The notes under the pieces are model-generated. The model saw nothing but the letters and a program-made list of their open reading frames with translations, did no database searches and had not been told where the DNA came from. Source: Paraneptunicella aestuarii (GTDB lineage Bacteria; Pseudomonadota; Gammaproteobacteria; Enterobacterales; Alteromonadaceae). From it: a stretch of 64,000 nt of DNA. Positions within the stretch are counted from its first letter, which is position 1. Every line of letters starts with the position of its first letter. A program made the position numbers and the translations under genes. Where the stretch lies: contig NZ_CP074570.1 in assembly GCF_019900845.1 (NCBI RefSeq), forward strand, positions 372,001 to 436,000, written 5' to 3'. Below, in pieces: positions 18,462-29,897 of this stretch.

Positions 18462-20348
18462 ATGAATCGAATAGCACATTTAGCCTTGGCAGTAACTGTC
18501 GCGTTTTCATCACCGTTAGTGTTGGCCGCAGATATGTCGGTAGAAGACATTAGGCTACAAATTCAAGAGCGACAGGCTGAATTTGACAACTACAACAAAG
18601 ATCTGAGTGTTCAGATCGATACCGCCAAGCGGTTAGAAAAAGAGCTGGAATCATTGCGCGAGAATGCTGTTATAGCCGAGGCGGAACGGCAGTCAGCGTT
18701 GAATGAGATGAACCTGCAATATGAGCGTATGGTTGAGGATCCCAGCCTTGATATCAGCACTGTACGTCAAGCATATTTGGCAGCAGTGAAGTCTCATAAA
18801 GAAACCAAAGATTCCATTACTGCGAAATACAACGAATGGCAAAATCAATTGCAGGAAGTTGAGCAACGCCGTTTGTCCAAGCACAGTTTGTTAAACAAAC
18901 TGGAAGGCTTGCGTGAGCAGTTGAACAGCGCTCGTGTCGATCGCCTTTTCAGCGAATTTAATCGTCAGGATATGGTTGCCGTTACTCATAACATTGCCTG
19001 TGATCGTGAAGAAACCATCGGCAAATGTATGGAGCGAGGTAAGTCTCTGGCGAAACAGAAAGCTTCCAAACGCTATCTGGATCAATTGTATGATGGCTTG
19101 AGTGAATCAACCGAAGCTTTAAAACGTCGTCCATATTCCGATGCCTACGTGCAAATTATCCGCAGTGAAGTGGTTGAAAACAATTTCAGTGGCCTTGGTA
19201 ACTACAATCTTAAAATGAACGTTGAAGTGAAAGGTAACTTGCAACGTAATGAAGGCTGCGCACTGTTGGGTGTTGATGATAGATACTGTGTTGCTGATAA
19301 AGATCAGGTCAATGTTGCTGAAGTCGCTGCCCCCGGTCTTAATTTGAGTGGTGGTGTTCAAACTGACGAATCCGTTATGTATGAATTGACGGTTCGTTCA
19401 AATGTTTACGATGATGAAGTCTTTATTGACGGTGTTAGCTACGGTTCTACTCGTTTGCAAATTATGTTGCCTTCTGGTGAGCATGATATTGAAGTGGTTA
19501 AGCGCGGTTATGACACCTTTAAACAAAAGGTGAATCTGACTGATAGCCGCACTTTAAAAGTCGATTTGAATCGCTCTCAGTACACGTTCAACAAAGGTGA
19601 GCGTATTCAGGATATTCTCGCTGGTGACGTAACTGGCCCTGATCTGGTTGTTGTACCATCAGGTGCTTTCCGTATGGGGGATATCACAGGTCACGGCCTT
19701 GATAACGAGCGCCCTGTTGAAAGTAAAGAAATCTCCAATACTTTCGGTATCAGCGAAACTGAAATTACCGTTGAACAATTCCAACACTTTGTTTCTGCAA
19801 CCAGCTATGTAACTGATGCTGAAAAAGGGCGTGGTTGTGCGTTTTATGAAGGTGGTCGTCCGGTTTGGCAAGAAAATCTGAACTGGAGAGCGCCGGGTTA
19901 TGCTCAAACAAAAGAGCATCCAGTTGTGTGTGTGAGTTTGAAAGATGCGCAAGCCTATGTTGACTGGCTAAGTGCCAGCAGCGAACAAAGCTACCGCCTG
20001 CCAAATGAAACTGAGTGGGAATATTCCGCTCGTGCTGGCAATGAGTCAGATTATTGGTGGGGTGACGGCATTGGTACTGATAATGCCAACTGTGGTTGGT
20101 GTGGTAGTCAGTGGTCAAATGTTAGTGCTGCGCCAGTTAGCTCCTTTGAACGTAACGGTTTCGGCTTGTTCGACACTGTAGGTAACGTTTGGGAGTGGAC
20201 TGTAAGCGAACGCTCTCAAAGTGGAGCGGTAGTTCGAGGCGGTGCCTGGAACTTTGCGCCCAGATTGGCGAGAGCTGCAACCCGTATGGAACTTGACCCA
20301 TCGTTCAGATCCAACTATGTTGGATTCAGAGTCTTGCGGGAACAATAA
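18462..20348 (+). CDS. PEGA and FGE-sulfatase (SUMF1-like) domain protein
   Basis: A 628-residue exported protein with a signal peptide to about residue 23. A long coiled-coil segment (about 25-160) is followed by a central domain with CDREETIGKCMERGKSLAK. A PEGA domain covers about 300-370 (VFIDGVSYGSTRLQIMLPSG). The C-terminal FGE-sulfatase domain (about 393-628) has VPSGAFRMGD, YRLPNETEWEYSARAG, GNVWEWT and VVRGGAWNF. The FGE fold is often a non-enzymatic binding module in bacteria, so sulfatase activation should not be assumed. Its place directly after mshQ suggests an envelope role, possibly linked to MSHA. Confidence 0.82.
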   Translation: MNRIAHLALAVTVAFSSPLVLAADMSVEDIRLQIQERQAEFDNYNKDLSVQIDTAKRLEKELESLRENAVIAEAERQSALNEMNLQYERMVEDPSLDISTVRQAYLAAVKSHKETKDSITAKYNEWQNQLQEVEQRRLSKHSLLNKLEGLREQLNSARVDRLFSEFNRQDMVAVTHNIACDREETIGKCMERGKSLAKQKASKRYLDQLYDGLSESTEALKRRPYSDAYVQIIRSEVVENNFSGLGNYNLKMNVEVKGNLQRNEGCALLGVDDRYCVADKDQVNVAEVAAPGLNLSGGVQTDESVMYELTVRSNVYDDEVFIDGVSYGSTRLQIMLPSGEHDIEVVKRGYDTFKQKVNLTDSRTLKVDLNRSQYTFNKGERIQDILAGDVTGPDLVVVPSGAFRMGDITGHGLDNERPVESKEISNTFGISETEITVEQFQHFVSATSYVTDAEKGRGCAFYEGGRPVWQENLNWRAPGYAQTKEHPVVCVSLKDAQAYVDWLSASSEQSYRLPNETEWEYSARAGNESDYWWGDGIGTDNANCGWCGSQWSNVSAAPVSSFERNGFGLFDTVGNVWEWTVSERSQSGAVVRGGAWNFAPRLARAATRMELDPSFRSNYVGFRVLREQ

Positions 20349-20361
20349 CCAGGTTACTGAT

Positions 20362-20391
20362 AAATCCCGGTATACTTACCGGGATTTTTTT
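20362..20391 (+). terminator. intrinsic terminator after the PEGA/FGE gene
   Basis: AAATCCCGGT and ACCGGGATTT pair around a short loop, followed by a run of T. It starts 14 bases after the stop codon. Confidence 0.85.
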
Positions 20392-20555
20392 ATACTTTAC
20401 AACGAGCCATTATCTCGCCCATTCTTAGTAGGTGAAGTTGGCAGCGAAGCCCTTTAGCTTCTTGAATAAGCTGTTGAATGAGAGATAGCTTGCTGAATGG
20501 CGGGGGCATTGGTAAAGTTAGCGAATTTCCGTATAACCACAACAATTTACAATAA

Positions 20556-21614
<1,059 letters not shown>

Positions 21615-21649
21615 TCCTTGTTTAATAACAAGCGCTAATCGAGCATTTC

Positions 21650-22570
21650 ATGGAAAATATTTTTATTCGAGGGCCATCACTTAACAGCCGGTTGCTGCTT
21701 GCTGTTGTCTTGTCTGTCTTTCTTATTGTGCTCGATTATCGTTTTAAAACCTTCAGTGGAGTTCGGATTTATCTGAACTCCATGGTTGTTCCGCTGCAAT
21801 ACATGGCTAATATGCCCAGTGAAGCAATGAACTGGCTTTCGCGCAGTTTAGCTTCCAAACAACGATTGCTGGAAGAAAACGCAGAACTCACACACCAGGC
21901 AACGTTACTTAGCGAAGAGCGCTTACGTTATCAATTCCTGAAAAAAGAAAACGACCGTTTGCGTATCCTGCTAGGCTCCCCTGTTCGAGAAGATGCGCGC
22001 AAGATGGTCGCTGAGTTAATGGCCGTTGATAGCAACCCTTATAGTCACCAGATCGTTATTGATAAAGGTGCTGCTCACGGGGTTTATCAAGGTCAGGCGG
22101 TATTGGATGAACATGGCATTGTTGGGCAGGTTCTTCAAGTGGCGAGCACTAATAGCCGCATACTGCTCATTTCTGATTTAACTCATGCTACCCCATCACG
22201 TATTCAGCGTAATGATGTTCGTGTGATTGCGTCTGGTTCCGGTGCATTAAGTGAATTGGTTATTGAACATGTGGCACACAGCACCGACATTCGTGTTGGA
22301 GATGTGTTAGTTTCATCGGGATTGGGGAATGTATTCCCGGAAGGCTACCCGGTTGCCACTATCACCTCAGTAGTACGAGATGAATCTCGTCCTTTTGCCA
22401 GTATACGAGCTGAGCCAGCAGCCAGACTGGATCGTTTGAAATATCTCCTTTTGCTTTGGCCTTCCGATGCGCCAACGCAGCCTGTTCTTGGCGATGGTCA
22501 ACAGGAGAGCTTGCCTGATGATACCGCTGTTGATGTCAGCATTGATAATAAAAAAGCAGGAGGCCGATAA
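21650..22570 (+). CDS. mreC: rod shape-determining protein MreC
   Basis: A 306-residue bitopic protein: one transmembrane helix (about residues 15-33), a coiled coil (about 65-105) and a C-terminal beta domain with DKGAAHGVYQGQAVLDEHG. It links MreB to the periplasmic elongasome. The stop codon overlaps the mreD start. Confidence 0.96.
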   Translation: MENIFIRGPSLNSRLLLAVVLSVFLIVLDYRFKTFSGVRIYLNSMVVPLQYMANMPSEAMNWLSRSLASKQRLLEENAELTHQATLLSEERLRYQFLKKENDRLRILLGSPVREDARKMVAELMAVDSNPYSHQIVIDKGAAHGVYQGQAVLDEHGIVGQVLQVASTNSRILLISDLTHATPSRIQRNDVRVIASGSGALSELVIEHVAHSTDIRVGDVLVSSGLGNVFPEGYPVATITSVVRDESRPFASIRAEPAARLDRLKYLLLLWPSDAPTQPVLGDGQQESLPDDTAVDVSIDNKKAGGR

Positions 22571-23049
22571 TGTTTCAGTTACGACATTACATTATCGGAT
22601 TAAGTATTCTGTTTGGGCTAATGCTGCAAATTATGCCCATGCCAATTATTGTTGACCCTTATCGCCCTGACTGGGTGTTTTTGGTGATCGCTTATTGGAG
22701 TTTGGCATTGCCAAATCGAGTGAGTGTTGGTGTGGCGTTTCTCAATGGCATTATTTTGGATGTACTGCTAGGAACGCCTTTAGGTGTACACAGCTTGGCG
22801 TTAAGTGCCGTAACGTACGTTTTGGCTGCTAACTATTTACGCTTGAGAAACTACTCTGTGTGGCAGCAGGCGATCGTCATTGGGTTACTCGCGTCTTTCT
22901 ATCACTTAATTGTGTTCTGGATTTTGCGACTGTTAACCGACATCAATTTTAACTTTGAATTATTATGGCCGGTACTGACGGGTACTTTGCTTTGGCCCTG
23001 GATTTTCTCTCTCCTTAGAAAAGTTCGTCGTCAGTTTCGCGTTACCTGA
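22570..23049 (+). CDS. mreD: rod shape-determining protein MreD
   Basis: A 159-residue polytopic protein with about five transmembrane helices and the family signature PDWVFLVIAYWSLALP. It is a partner of MreC in the elongasome. Its ATG overlaps the mreC stop by one base. Confidence 0.95.
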   Translation: MFQLRHYIIGLSILFGLMLQIMPMPIIVDPYRPDWVFLVIAYWSLALPNRVSVGVAFLNGIILDVLLGTPLGVHSLALSAVTYVLAANYLRLRNYSVWQQAIVIGLLASFYHLIVFWILRLLTDINFNFELLWPVLTGTLLWPWIFSLLRKVRRQFRVT

Positions 23050-23072
23050 TCCTGATATCATTCCGGAAAAAT

Positions 23073-23678
23073 ATGTCTACACAACTGATTTTAGCGTCGC
23101 AATCGCCGCGCAGAGCTGAATTATTAAGTCAGATTGGGGTCTCTTTTCTTAAATATCCCGGTGATGTTGACGAAACCCCACTGTATAATGAGCCCCCTCT
23201 TGATTACGTTGAGCGCATGGCGCGTGAGAAAGCCCATGCGGTGGCTACTGAGCTGAGCAATAGCGAGTTAGCGAAACAGCACCAGCGTCTGGTTATTTTG
23301 GGTTCGGACACCATTGGTGAATGCAATGGCGAAGTGCTGGTAAAACCTACTGATTTTAATGATTTTAAGCGCATGATGCAGATGATGTCAGGCTCTATCC
23401 ATTATGTTCATACTGCTATTGCGGTGAGTATGGATGGACAGGTGTCATCTCAGGTAGTGACGACAGAAGTGGAATTCGGGCAATTGACCGAGGCTGATAT
23501 TAACTGGTATTGGCTAACCGGAGAGCCTCACGATAAAGCGGGTGGATACGCAATACAGGGCTTGGCCGGACAATTTGTGAAACAAATCCGGGGTAGTTAC
23601 AGCGCTGTTGTGGGTTTACCTTTGTATGAAACCGTTCAAATGCTGAAACAGGCAGGAATTCGCGCCCATGAGTGGTGA
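23073..23678 (+). CDS. maf: Maf/YhdE nucleotide pyrophosphatase
   Basis: A 201-residue Maf-family protein with the N-terminal LASQSPRRAELLSQIG motif and the DVDET and GSDT acidic motifs. YhdE-type members hydrolyse dTTP/UTP and modified pyrimidine nucleotides to monophosphates. The gene lies between mreD and rng, as in E. coli, and overlaps rng by 11 bases. Confidence 0.94.
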   Translation: MSTQLILASQSPRRAELLSQIGVSFLKYPGDVDETPLYNEPPLDYVERMAREKAHAVATELSNSELAKQHQRLVILGSDTIGECNGEVLVKPTDFNDFKRMMQMMSGSIHYVHTAIAVSMDGQVSSQVVTTEVEFGQLTEADINWYWLTGEPHDKAGGYAIQGLAGQFVKQIRGSYSAVVGLPLYETVQMLKQAGIRAHEW

Positions 23679-25131
23679 GTTACTTATTAACGTTACACCT
23701 TCGGAATCTCGAGTCGCCTTAATCGAAAACGGCTTATTGCAGGAGATCCACGTTGAACGCCATACCAAACGTGGTCTGGTGGGTAACATCTATCGAGGTA
23801 AAGTAAGCCGCGTATTACCCGGTATGCAAGCCGCTTTTGTTGATATTGGACTGGAGCGTGCCGCGTTTTTGCATGCTTCTGATATTGCCTTGCATAACGA
23901 AGTTGCTGGCGAAGTGCCAGAGCATCATTTTGAGAAAAAAGACATTCGGGAACTGGTGCGTGACGGACAAGACATCGTCGTACAGGTGGTCAAAGATCCC
24001 ATTGGCACTAAAGGTGCGCGTTTAACCACGGATATCACCATTCCTTCTCGTTATCTGGTATTTATGCCCAGCGTTACCCACGTTGGCGTTTCTCAGCGTA
24101 TAGAAGATGAACAAGAGCGCGATCGTTTAAAATCCATGATGTCTGGGCTGGAAGGTGAAGGCGGATTTATTTTGCGCACTGCGGCAGAAGGTGTGGGCGA
24201 AAATGAATTAATACAGGATGCCAAGTTCCTGCGTCGTTTGTGGTCGAAAATTCAGGCTCGTACCAAGCGCAAGAAAGTGAATGTACTGTATGAAGATCTC
24301 CCGTTGGCACGTCGCGTATTGCGCGATTTTGTGGGCACTGAGCTGGATCGCATTCGCATTGACTCCAAGCTGGCTTTTCAAGAGATAGAACAGTTTACCG
24401 GTGAATATGCACCTGAGTTTCACAAGTTATTGGAATGGTATCCTGGTGAGCGTCCTATCTTTGATCTTTATGACGTCGAAAATGAGGTTCAGCGAGCTCT
24501 AGAACGCCGTGTGGATTTGAAATCGGGCGGTTATTTGATCATTGACCAAACCGAAGCCATGACCACCATCGACATTAATACCGGTGCGTTTGTCGGTCAT
24601 CGTAATCTGGAAGAAACCATATTCAACACAAACACCGAGGCGACTCAAGCGATTGCTCGTCAGCTAAGGCTGCGCAATCTGGGTGGCATTATCATTATTG
24701 ATTTTATTGATATGGTGGATCAAAACCATCAGCGCAGGGTGTTACATAGCCTGGAAGTGGCTTTGAGTAAAGATAGAGCCAAGTCCAAGATTCACGGTTT
24801 CACCGCTCTTGGGCTAGTGGAAATGACGCGTAAGCGAACCCGAGAAAGTCTGGAGCATATCCTGTGTGGCGAATGTCCTGTCTGTAAAGGGCGAGGCTCG
24901 ATCAAAACGGTTGAAACTATCTGTTTTGAAATTATGCGTGAAATTGTTCGGGTTAACCGTGCTTATGATGCAGACAAATTTGTTGTCTATGCTGCACCGA
25001 CCGTTGCCAATGCCTTAATGGATGAGGAATCTCATGTTTTAGCAGAATTGGAACTATTTGTGTCCAAACAAATCAAAGTACAGACTGAACCCTTGTATAA
25101 TCAGGATAATTACGACGTAGTCATGATGTAA
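23668..25131 (+). CDS. rng: ribonuclease G
   Basis: A 487-residue single-strand-specific endoribonuclease that matures 16S rRNA 5' ends. An N-terminal S1-like domain carries KRGLVGNIYRGKVSRVLPGM. The RNase E/G catalytic core has Asp residues around TIDINTG and IIIDFIDM. The zinc-link CPVCKGRG lies near residue 410. It lacks the long C-terminal scaffold of RNase E, which makes it RNase G. Confidence 0.96.
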   Translation: MSGELLINVTPSESRVALIENGLLQEIHVERHTKRGLVGNIYRGKVSRVLPGMQAAFVDIGLERAAFLHASDIALHNEVAGEVPEHHFEKKDIRELVRDGQDIVVQVVKDPIGTKGARLTTDITIPSRYLVFMPSVTHVGVSQRIEDEQERDRLKSMMSGLEGEGGFILRTAAEGVGENELIQDAKFLRRLWSKIQARTKRKKVNVLYEDLPLARRVLRDFVGTELDRIRIDSKLAFQEIEQFTGEYAPEFHKLLEWYPGERPIFDLYDVENEVQRALERRVDLKSGGYLIIDQTEAMTTIDINTGAFVGHRNLEETIFNTNTEATQAIARQLRLRNLGGIIIIDFIDMVDQNHQRRVLHSLEVALSKDRAKSKIHGFTALGLVEMTRKRTRESLEHILCGECPVCKGRGSIKTVETICFEIMREIVRVNRAYDADKFVVYAAPTVANALMDEESHVLAELELFVSKQIKVQTEPLYNQDNYDVVMM

Positions 25132-25162
25132 AATCATGAGCGGACAATTTTAAGGCAATTAA

Positions 25163-28100
25163 GTGAACAGCGCGCGCTACTACATTTCCTATATCATCAG
25201 AAAAATCTGGATGGTGTTCGCCGTATTGACGGTGACATTAGCCTTGGTGATCACGTTGTTGCGCTATTCATTGCCCTACATGGACACCCAGAAGACGTTT
25301 ATTCAGAATTGGTTGCTGGAGACCTATGGCGCAGAAGTCGAGATTGGCTATATCAGCGCAATCTGGAAAGCCCGAGGTCCCGCCATTGTACTGAAAGACC
25401 TCACACTGGTTCATAACGATAACTCTCCTATTGCCTTTAGTGTTGATGAAACTCAGGTTGAACTGGATCTCATCTCTTCCTTGCAATCCTGGCAAATTCA
25501 TTCCAAACGTTTCAATTTGATTGGTATGGATATGCATGTCGATTTGGAACAATTGCAGCAAGGTGGCAGTAATTTCCCGGTTGTTGACGCCCTACAAACC
25601 TTATTTTTGGAACAACTACAGCGCTTTTCCATCAGTGATAGTGACGTCACTATTAAAACCCGTCTGGATGAGCAGCAAATTGAGGTTCAGCAATTGTCGT
25701 GGCTAAACAAAGGCACTCGACATCAGGGCGTTGGGGAAATGCGTGTTGCGGAATTGGCGCGTAACTCTGCCCGCTTTGTTCTGGATTTAACGGGTTCAAA
25801 AAACGAATTGGAAGGGACTTTTTATGCCAAGGGCGAAGATTTGGACTTGGCTCCTTGGGTGAAGGAATTTGTTCCCACTGAATATAATTTGAAGAAAAGC
25901 CGCGGGAATTTCGAATTATGGGCTGGTTTGTACAATTCTCAGGTTACGTCAGTACAAGCCAATTTCAGCGAAAGCAGCTTTCTTTGGCAAGGTAAGAAGA
26001 AAGGTTCTGAGGTTAGTGCTAATGTTTTGAAAGGCGAGTTTGCCGCACATCCATCGGGTAATGGCTGGTTGTTCAACATGAGTGACTTCATGTTGCTGGT
26101 TAACGACAAAGCATTAGCGAGCAATTGGGCTGGAGAAGTCACAAAATCGGGTGTGTTAACTTTCAATAACGTTGAGCCAGTTAAGTTGTCCCCTATTTTA
26201 CCTTTAATGAATGTGCTTCTTGGTGCAGAACAGGCTGAGCCTATTTTGTCACTTGCACCCAGTGTTCAGGTTGATCAGGTTCATTTTGAACTGAGCTCAA
26301 AGCAAGTGGCGGCTCAATTACGTTTTTCTGACCTGCATTCCAACGAAAACGACGCAATACCAGGTTTGCAAAATTTGGCAGGCAGTATTTCCTGGTTAGA
26401 CAATATCATGCGAGTGGAATTGAACTCATCTCAGAGTGAACTTAAAAGCGGGCAACTACTGGGTTACAACTTGCCCTACGAAACACTACGCCTGGATGCT
26501 TTTTTAGATGTCTCTGGTGACACATTGGAGCTGTTTGCACCAGAAATTTCAATTCATGGTGACAAGGTTAATATTGATACTTCCTTAAGATACCAATCTG
26601 ATACTGAGTTGTTCCAGTTGATTGGCAAGCTGGATGATATGTCTGTCGAACAGGCAAAAGCGCTTTTTCCTCGTAATTTGATGGGGCCAGAAACCACAGA
26701 ATATTTGCGTGAAAATCTCCATGAAGGTGATGTGAGTGGTTTGCAGGTTATTTGGAGTGGGCAGTTTAGTCACTTTCCCTTTGAACAGAATCAAGGGGTT
26801 TTTCAGGCAGGAATTGAGCTTCGCAATGGGCGCTTGGAGTTTGACGATTCTTGGCCTGAGTTGAGTGAATTGAGTGTTGATTTGCTATTCGAGAATGCAG
26901 GTTTAATGATGACCAGTCATCATGCTCGTTTGCTCGATGTCATGGTAGAGAATGTGCAAGCCAATATTCCTGAATTAGCGGAAAACGCAGTCTTATATAT
27001 TGATGCCAAGGGTGAAACCACCGGGACTTTGGCAACAGGGGTGCTTCAAGGTAGTAGTTTGCAGGATAGCGTTGGCGCAGCGCTGGATTTTGTTCAGGTG
27101 AGCGGGCCTTTGGATCTCAAACTGGCTTTGACGATTCCGCTCAACGGTGTTGATGTTGTGGCGGACGGAGAGGTCACGTTTAAAAACAATCCAGTTTATA
27201 TTCCCGACCTGGATATTCAATTGGTTAACACTCAAGGCGTTTTATCTTTCAGGAATGAAAAGATTGTTTCCAATGATCTGACTGCCATTTTGTTGGGGCA
27301 ACCTATGTCTATGACTGTAAAAGGTGAACAGCAAGAGGATGCTTATAAAGCCAATATCAGTTTTGCAGGGGATTGGGATGTTGCTCAGTTAGTGCAGGAT
27401 TATCACTCAACCTTGCAGCCTTATTTCAAAGGGAATACGCCTTGGCAAGGAGAGTTGGCGCTCACCCTTCCTGAGGAAGGTTTTCACTACAGCATGCAAG
27501 TGCATTCTCAGTTACAGGGTATCGATCTGGATATTCCCGAACCCTTTAAAAAGAGTGCTGATCAGGAACGTTTATTATTTTTGGATAGTGAAGGCGATGC
27601 TACTGCCTCAACGGTTCGTATGTTGATGGGCAATGAAATTAAATTTAACGGTATTTTTCCTCACGCTGACAAGCAATTTTCTCGCGCTCATTTGTCAATT
27701 GGAAGTGATAACTTCGTTGGAATGGGATTGGGGTTTAGCGTCTCTGCTCAATTAGACAGTTTGTCCTTTACTCCCTGGTATCACTTTATTGATGCTTTAG
27801 TCTCTGGCTTACCTGACGGAGATAAACCCATTCTTGAAGCACCACAACGGGTGTTTATTGAGACTGAGTCCATGCTCTTTGCGGGTCAGAAAATCAGAAA
27901 TGTATCGGTTTTGGCTAAAAACCGGACTGATGACTGGTTGCTGGATGTGAACTCTGAACAGGCTCGCGCTAAAGTTGCTATGTCCAAGCAATTGTTCTCC
28001 AGAGGTATGACGGTAAATGCTGACTACATTAACCTTGCGGAATGGAACAATGGACTAGAAGATACTCAGGGGGAACCTGAGATGGATTACAGTAAGTTGC

Positions 28101-29029
28101 CGCCGTTCAAGTTTGAGTGTAAACAGTGCTTATTGAGCGGGTATGAGCTTGGTAAGGTGAAAATCAATATGGCTCGTAACTCTTCAGGAATGCATATTGA
28201 TTTGTTTGAGCTCAACAAAAAGGACGGCAAAGTCGTGGCGTCTGGCGACTGGTTCATCGAAGGCGAATCTAACAGTACCTGGCTAAAAGGCACTTTTACC
28301 AGCAGTGACATGGGGAGTTTTCTGAAAGATATGGATTACGACTCTGGCATTCGTGACTCTGATGCCAAGATGGATTTTAACCTTACCTGGAATCAATCTC
28401 CTTTCGATATGGATCTTAATACCATTAATGGTGACGTAAAATGGCATCTTGGTGATGGTTATCTGACCGATGTCAGTGATCAAGGGGCACGTATCTTTAG
28501 TATTTTGAGTCTGGAATCCTTGATCCGTAAGCTGACTCTGGATTTTCGTGATGTCTTTGCGAAAGGCTTCTTCTACGACAAAATGGATGGCACTTTCCAG
28601 GTTAGTGATGGGCGAGTGACGACACGCGATACTCATATTGATGGTGCAGCTGCGGCAGTGAAAATTGAAGGCTACACTGATTTGTCCGATAAGAAACTGA
28701 ATTATATCGTAACGGTAAAACCTAATTTAACCTCCAGCTTGCCTGTGTTATTGGCGTGGATGGTCAACCCTGCCACCGCGGTTGCTGCCTTGGCTTTGGA
28801 TGAAGTGATTACGTCTGCTAATGTGGTGTCTAATATTAAGTATTCACTTACTGGAACCTTGTCTGAACCAAAGGTGGATTTACTTGATAAAGCCAGTAAA
28901 TCTGTTGAGCTGCCGGCTAAAAAGCAAGCCCCTGTAGAACCTGCTAATGGTTCTTTTATTCCTAATCCAGCGATAAAATCTCCACAAATAGGTGATTCAG
29001 AGGTAAACAAAACCGGTATAAATGGCTAA
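25163..29029 (+). CDS. yhdP: AsmA-like envelope protein YhdP
   Basis: A 1288-residue protein starting at GTG after AAGGCAATTAA. One N-terminal transmembrane helix (about residues 14-34) precedes a very long periplasmic beta-rich region. The C-terminal AsmA-like domain has NGDVKWHLGDGYLTDVSDQG and ends with MVNPATAVAALALDEV. YhdP-family proteins (with TamB and YdbH) carry phospholipid toward the outer membrane. Length and place between rng and tldD match the family. Confidence 0.94.
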   Translation: MNSARYYISYIIRKIWMVFAVLTVTLALVITLLRYSLPYMDTQKTFIQNWLLETYGAEVEIGYISAIWKARGPAIVLKDLTLVHNDNSPIAFSVDETQVELDLISSLQSWQIHSKRFNLIGMDMHVDLEQLQQGGSNFPVVDALQTLFLEQLQRFSISDSDVTIKTRLDEQQIEVQQLSWLNKGTRHQGVGEMRVAELARNSARFVLDLTGSKNELEGTFYAKGEDLDLAPWVKEFVPTEYNLKKSRGNFELWAGLYNSQVTSVQANFSESSFLWQGKKKGSEVSANVLKGEFAAHPSGNGWLFNMSDFMLLVNDKALASNWAGEVTKSGVLTFNNVEPVKLSPILPLMNVLLGAEQAEPILSLAPSVQVDQVHFELSSKQVAAQLRFSDLHSNENDAIPGLQNLAGSISWLDNIMRVELNSSQSELKSGQLLGYNLPYETLRLDAFLDVSGDTLELFAPEISIHGDKVNIDTSLRYQSDTELFQLIGKLDDMSVEQAKALFPRNLMGPETTEYLRENLHEGDVSGLQVIWSGQFSHFPFEQNQGVFQAGIELRNGRLEFDDSWPELSELSVDLLFENAGLMMTSHHARLLDVMVENVQANIPELAENAVLYIDAKGETTGTLATGVLQGSSLQDSVGAALDFVQVSGPLDLKLALTIPLNGVDVVADGEVTFKNNPVYIPDLDIQLVNTQGVLSFRNEKIVSNDLTAILLGQPMSMTVKGEQQEDAYKANISFAGDWDVAQLVQDYHSTLQPYFKGNTPWQGELALTLPEEGFHYSMQVHSQLQGIDLDIPEPFKKSADQERLLFLDSEGDATASTVRMLMGNEIKFNGIFPHADKQFSRAHLSIGSDNFVGMGLGFSVSAQLDSLSFTPWYHFIDALVSGLPDGDKPILEAPQRVFIETESMLFAGQKIRNVSVLAKNRTDDWLLDVNSEQARAKVAMSKQLFSRGMTVNADYINLAEWNNGLEDTQGEPEMDYSKLPPFKFECKQCLLSGYELGKVKINMARNSSGMHIDLFELNKKDGKVVASGDWFIEGESNSTWLKGTFTSSDMGSFLKDMDYDSGIRDSDAKMDFNLTWNQSPFDMDLNTINGDVKWHLGDGYLTDVSDQGARIFSILSLESLIRKLTLDFRDVFAKGFFYDKMDGTFQVSDGRVTTRDTHIDGAAAAVKIEGYTDLSDKKLNYIVTVKPNLTSSLPVLLAWMVNPATAVAALALDEVITSANVVSNIKYSLTGTLSEPKVDLLDKASKSVELPAKKQAPVEPANGSFIPNPAIKSPQIGDSEVNKTGING

Positions 29030-29063
29030 TATACTTACACTATCCTTCCAACCTAGATAGAGA

Positions 29064-29897
29064 ATGCTAATGGATGCAAGACTTGCCGCAATGCAGTTAG
29101 TGTCTGTGCCGGATCCGGAAGAGAATCTGGCGCAAATCGAAGCTATTTTAAAAACCATGAAAGTTGATGTGCCGACTTTGGTTGTTTTACCTGAGTGTGT
29201 TGCCAGTTTTGGTGCTTCAGATGCGTCATTGCTTGAAATAGCAGAACCGGTTGGGAATGGAAAAATCCAGAATGCATTATCCAAAATGGCAAAAACCTAT
29301 GGTGTCTGGATAGTGGCTGGCACTATGCCGACATTGATTCCTGATGATCCCAAACGTTATTCGGCTAATTGCTTTGTGTTTGATGATCAAGGAGTGGTAA
29401 GAGCCGATTATCAAAAGATTCATATGTTTGATGTTCAGGTTGGAGACAATACCGGTTCCTATCTTGAATCTCGCTATACCCGACCAGGAGAAAAAGTCAC
29501 GGTTGTTGAAAATACGCCGTTTGGTCGCTTGGGTGTCGCGGTCTGTTATGATCTTCGTTTTCCTGGCCTTTTCCAGGCAATGGGGGAAATTGATGTGTTG
29601 GCTTTGCCTGCTGCGTTTACTCAAAAGACCGGTCGAGCTCACTGGCATCCTCTTTTGCAAGCTCGTAGCATAGAAAAACAATGTTATGTGGTTGCGGCAA
29701 ATCAAGGCGGTGAACACTTGAATGGGCGTCGTACCTATGGCCATTCCTGCATTTATTCAGGATGGGGTGAACTATTAACTGAGATCCGTGAAGGGGCTGG
29801 ATGTGTTTCCGCTCCGATGGATTTTAAACACTTGGAAGAGTTGCGCCAGAATATGCCAATTACCAAGCAAAATCGCTTTAGGAGTGAACTTGTCTAA
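29064..29897 (+). CDS. nitrilase-superfamily amidohydrolase (Nit1/Nit2-like)
   Basis: A 277-residue carbon-nitrogen hydrolase with the complete catalytic triad: E44 in LPECV, K118 in YQKIHMFDV and C161 in VCYDLRFP. The sequence around these residues resembles deaminated-glutathione amidases, a metabolite-repair activity, but substrate is not readable from sequence. It lies between yhdP and tldD as in many gammaproteobacteria and overlaps tldD by 8 bases. Confidence 0.9.
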   Translation: MLMDARLAAMQLVSVPDPEENLAQIEAILKTMKVDVPTLVVLPECVASFGASDASLLEIAEPVGNGKIQNALSKMAKTYGVWIVAGTMPTLIPDDPKRYSANCFVFDDQGVVRADYQKIHMFDVQVGDNTGSYLESRYTRPGEKVTVVENTPFGRLGVAVCYDLRFPGLFQAMGEIDVLALPAAFTQKTGRAHWHPLLQARSIEKQCYVVAANQGGEHLNGRRTYGHSCIYSGWGELLTEIREGAGCVSAPMDFKHLEELRQNMPITKQNRFRSELV

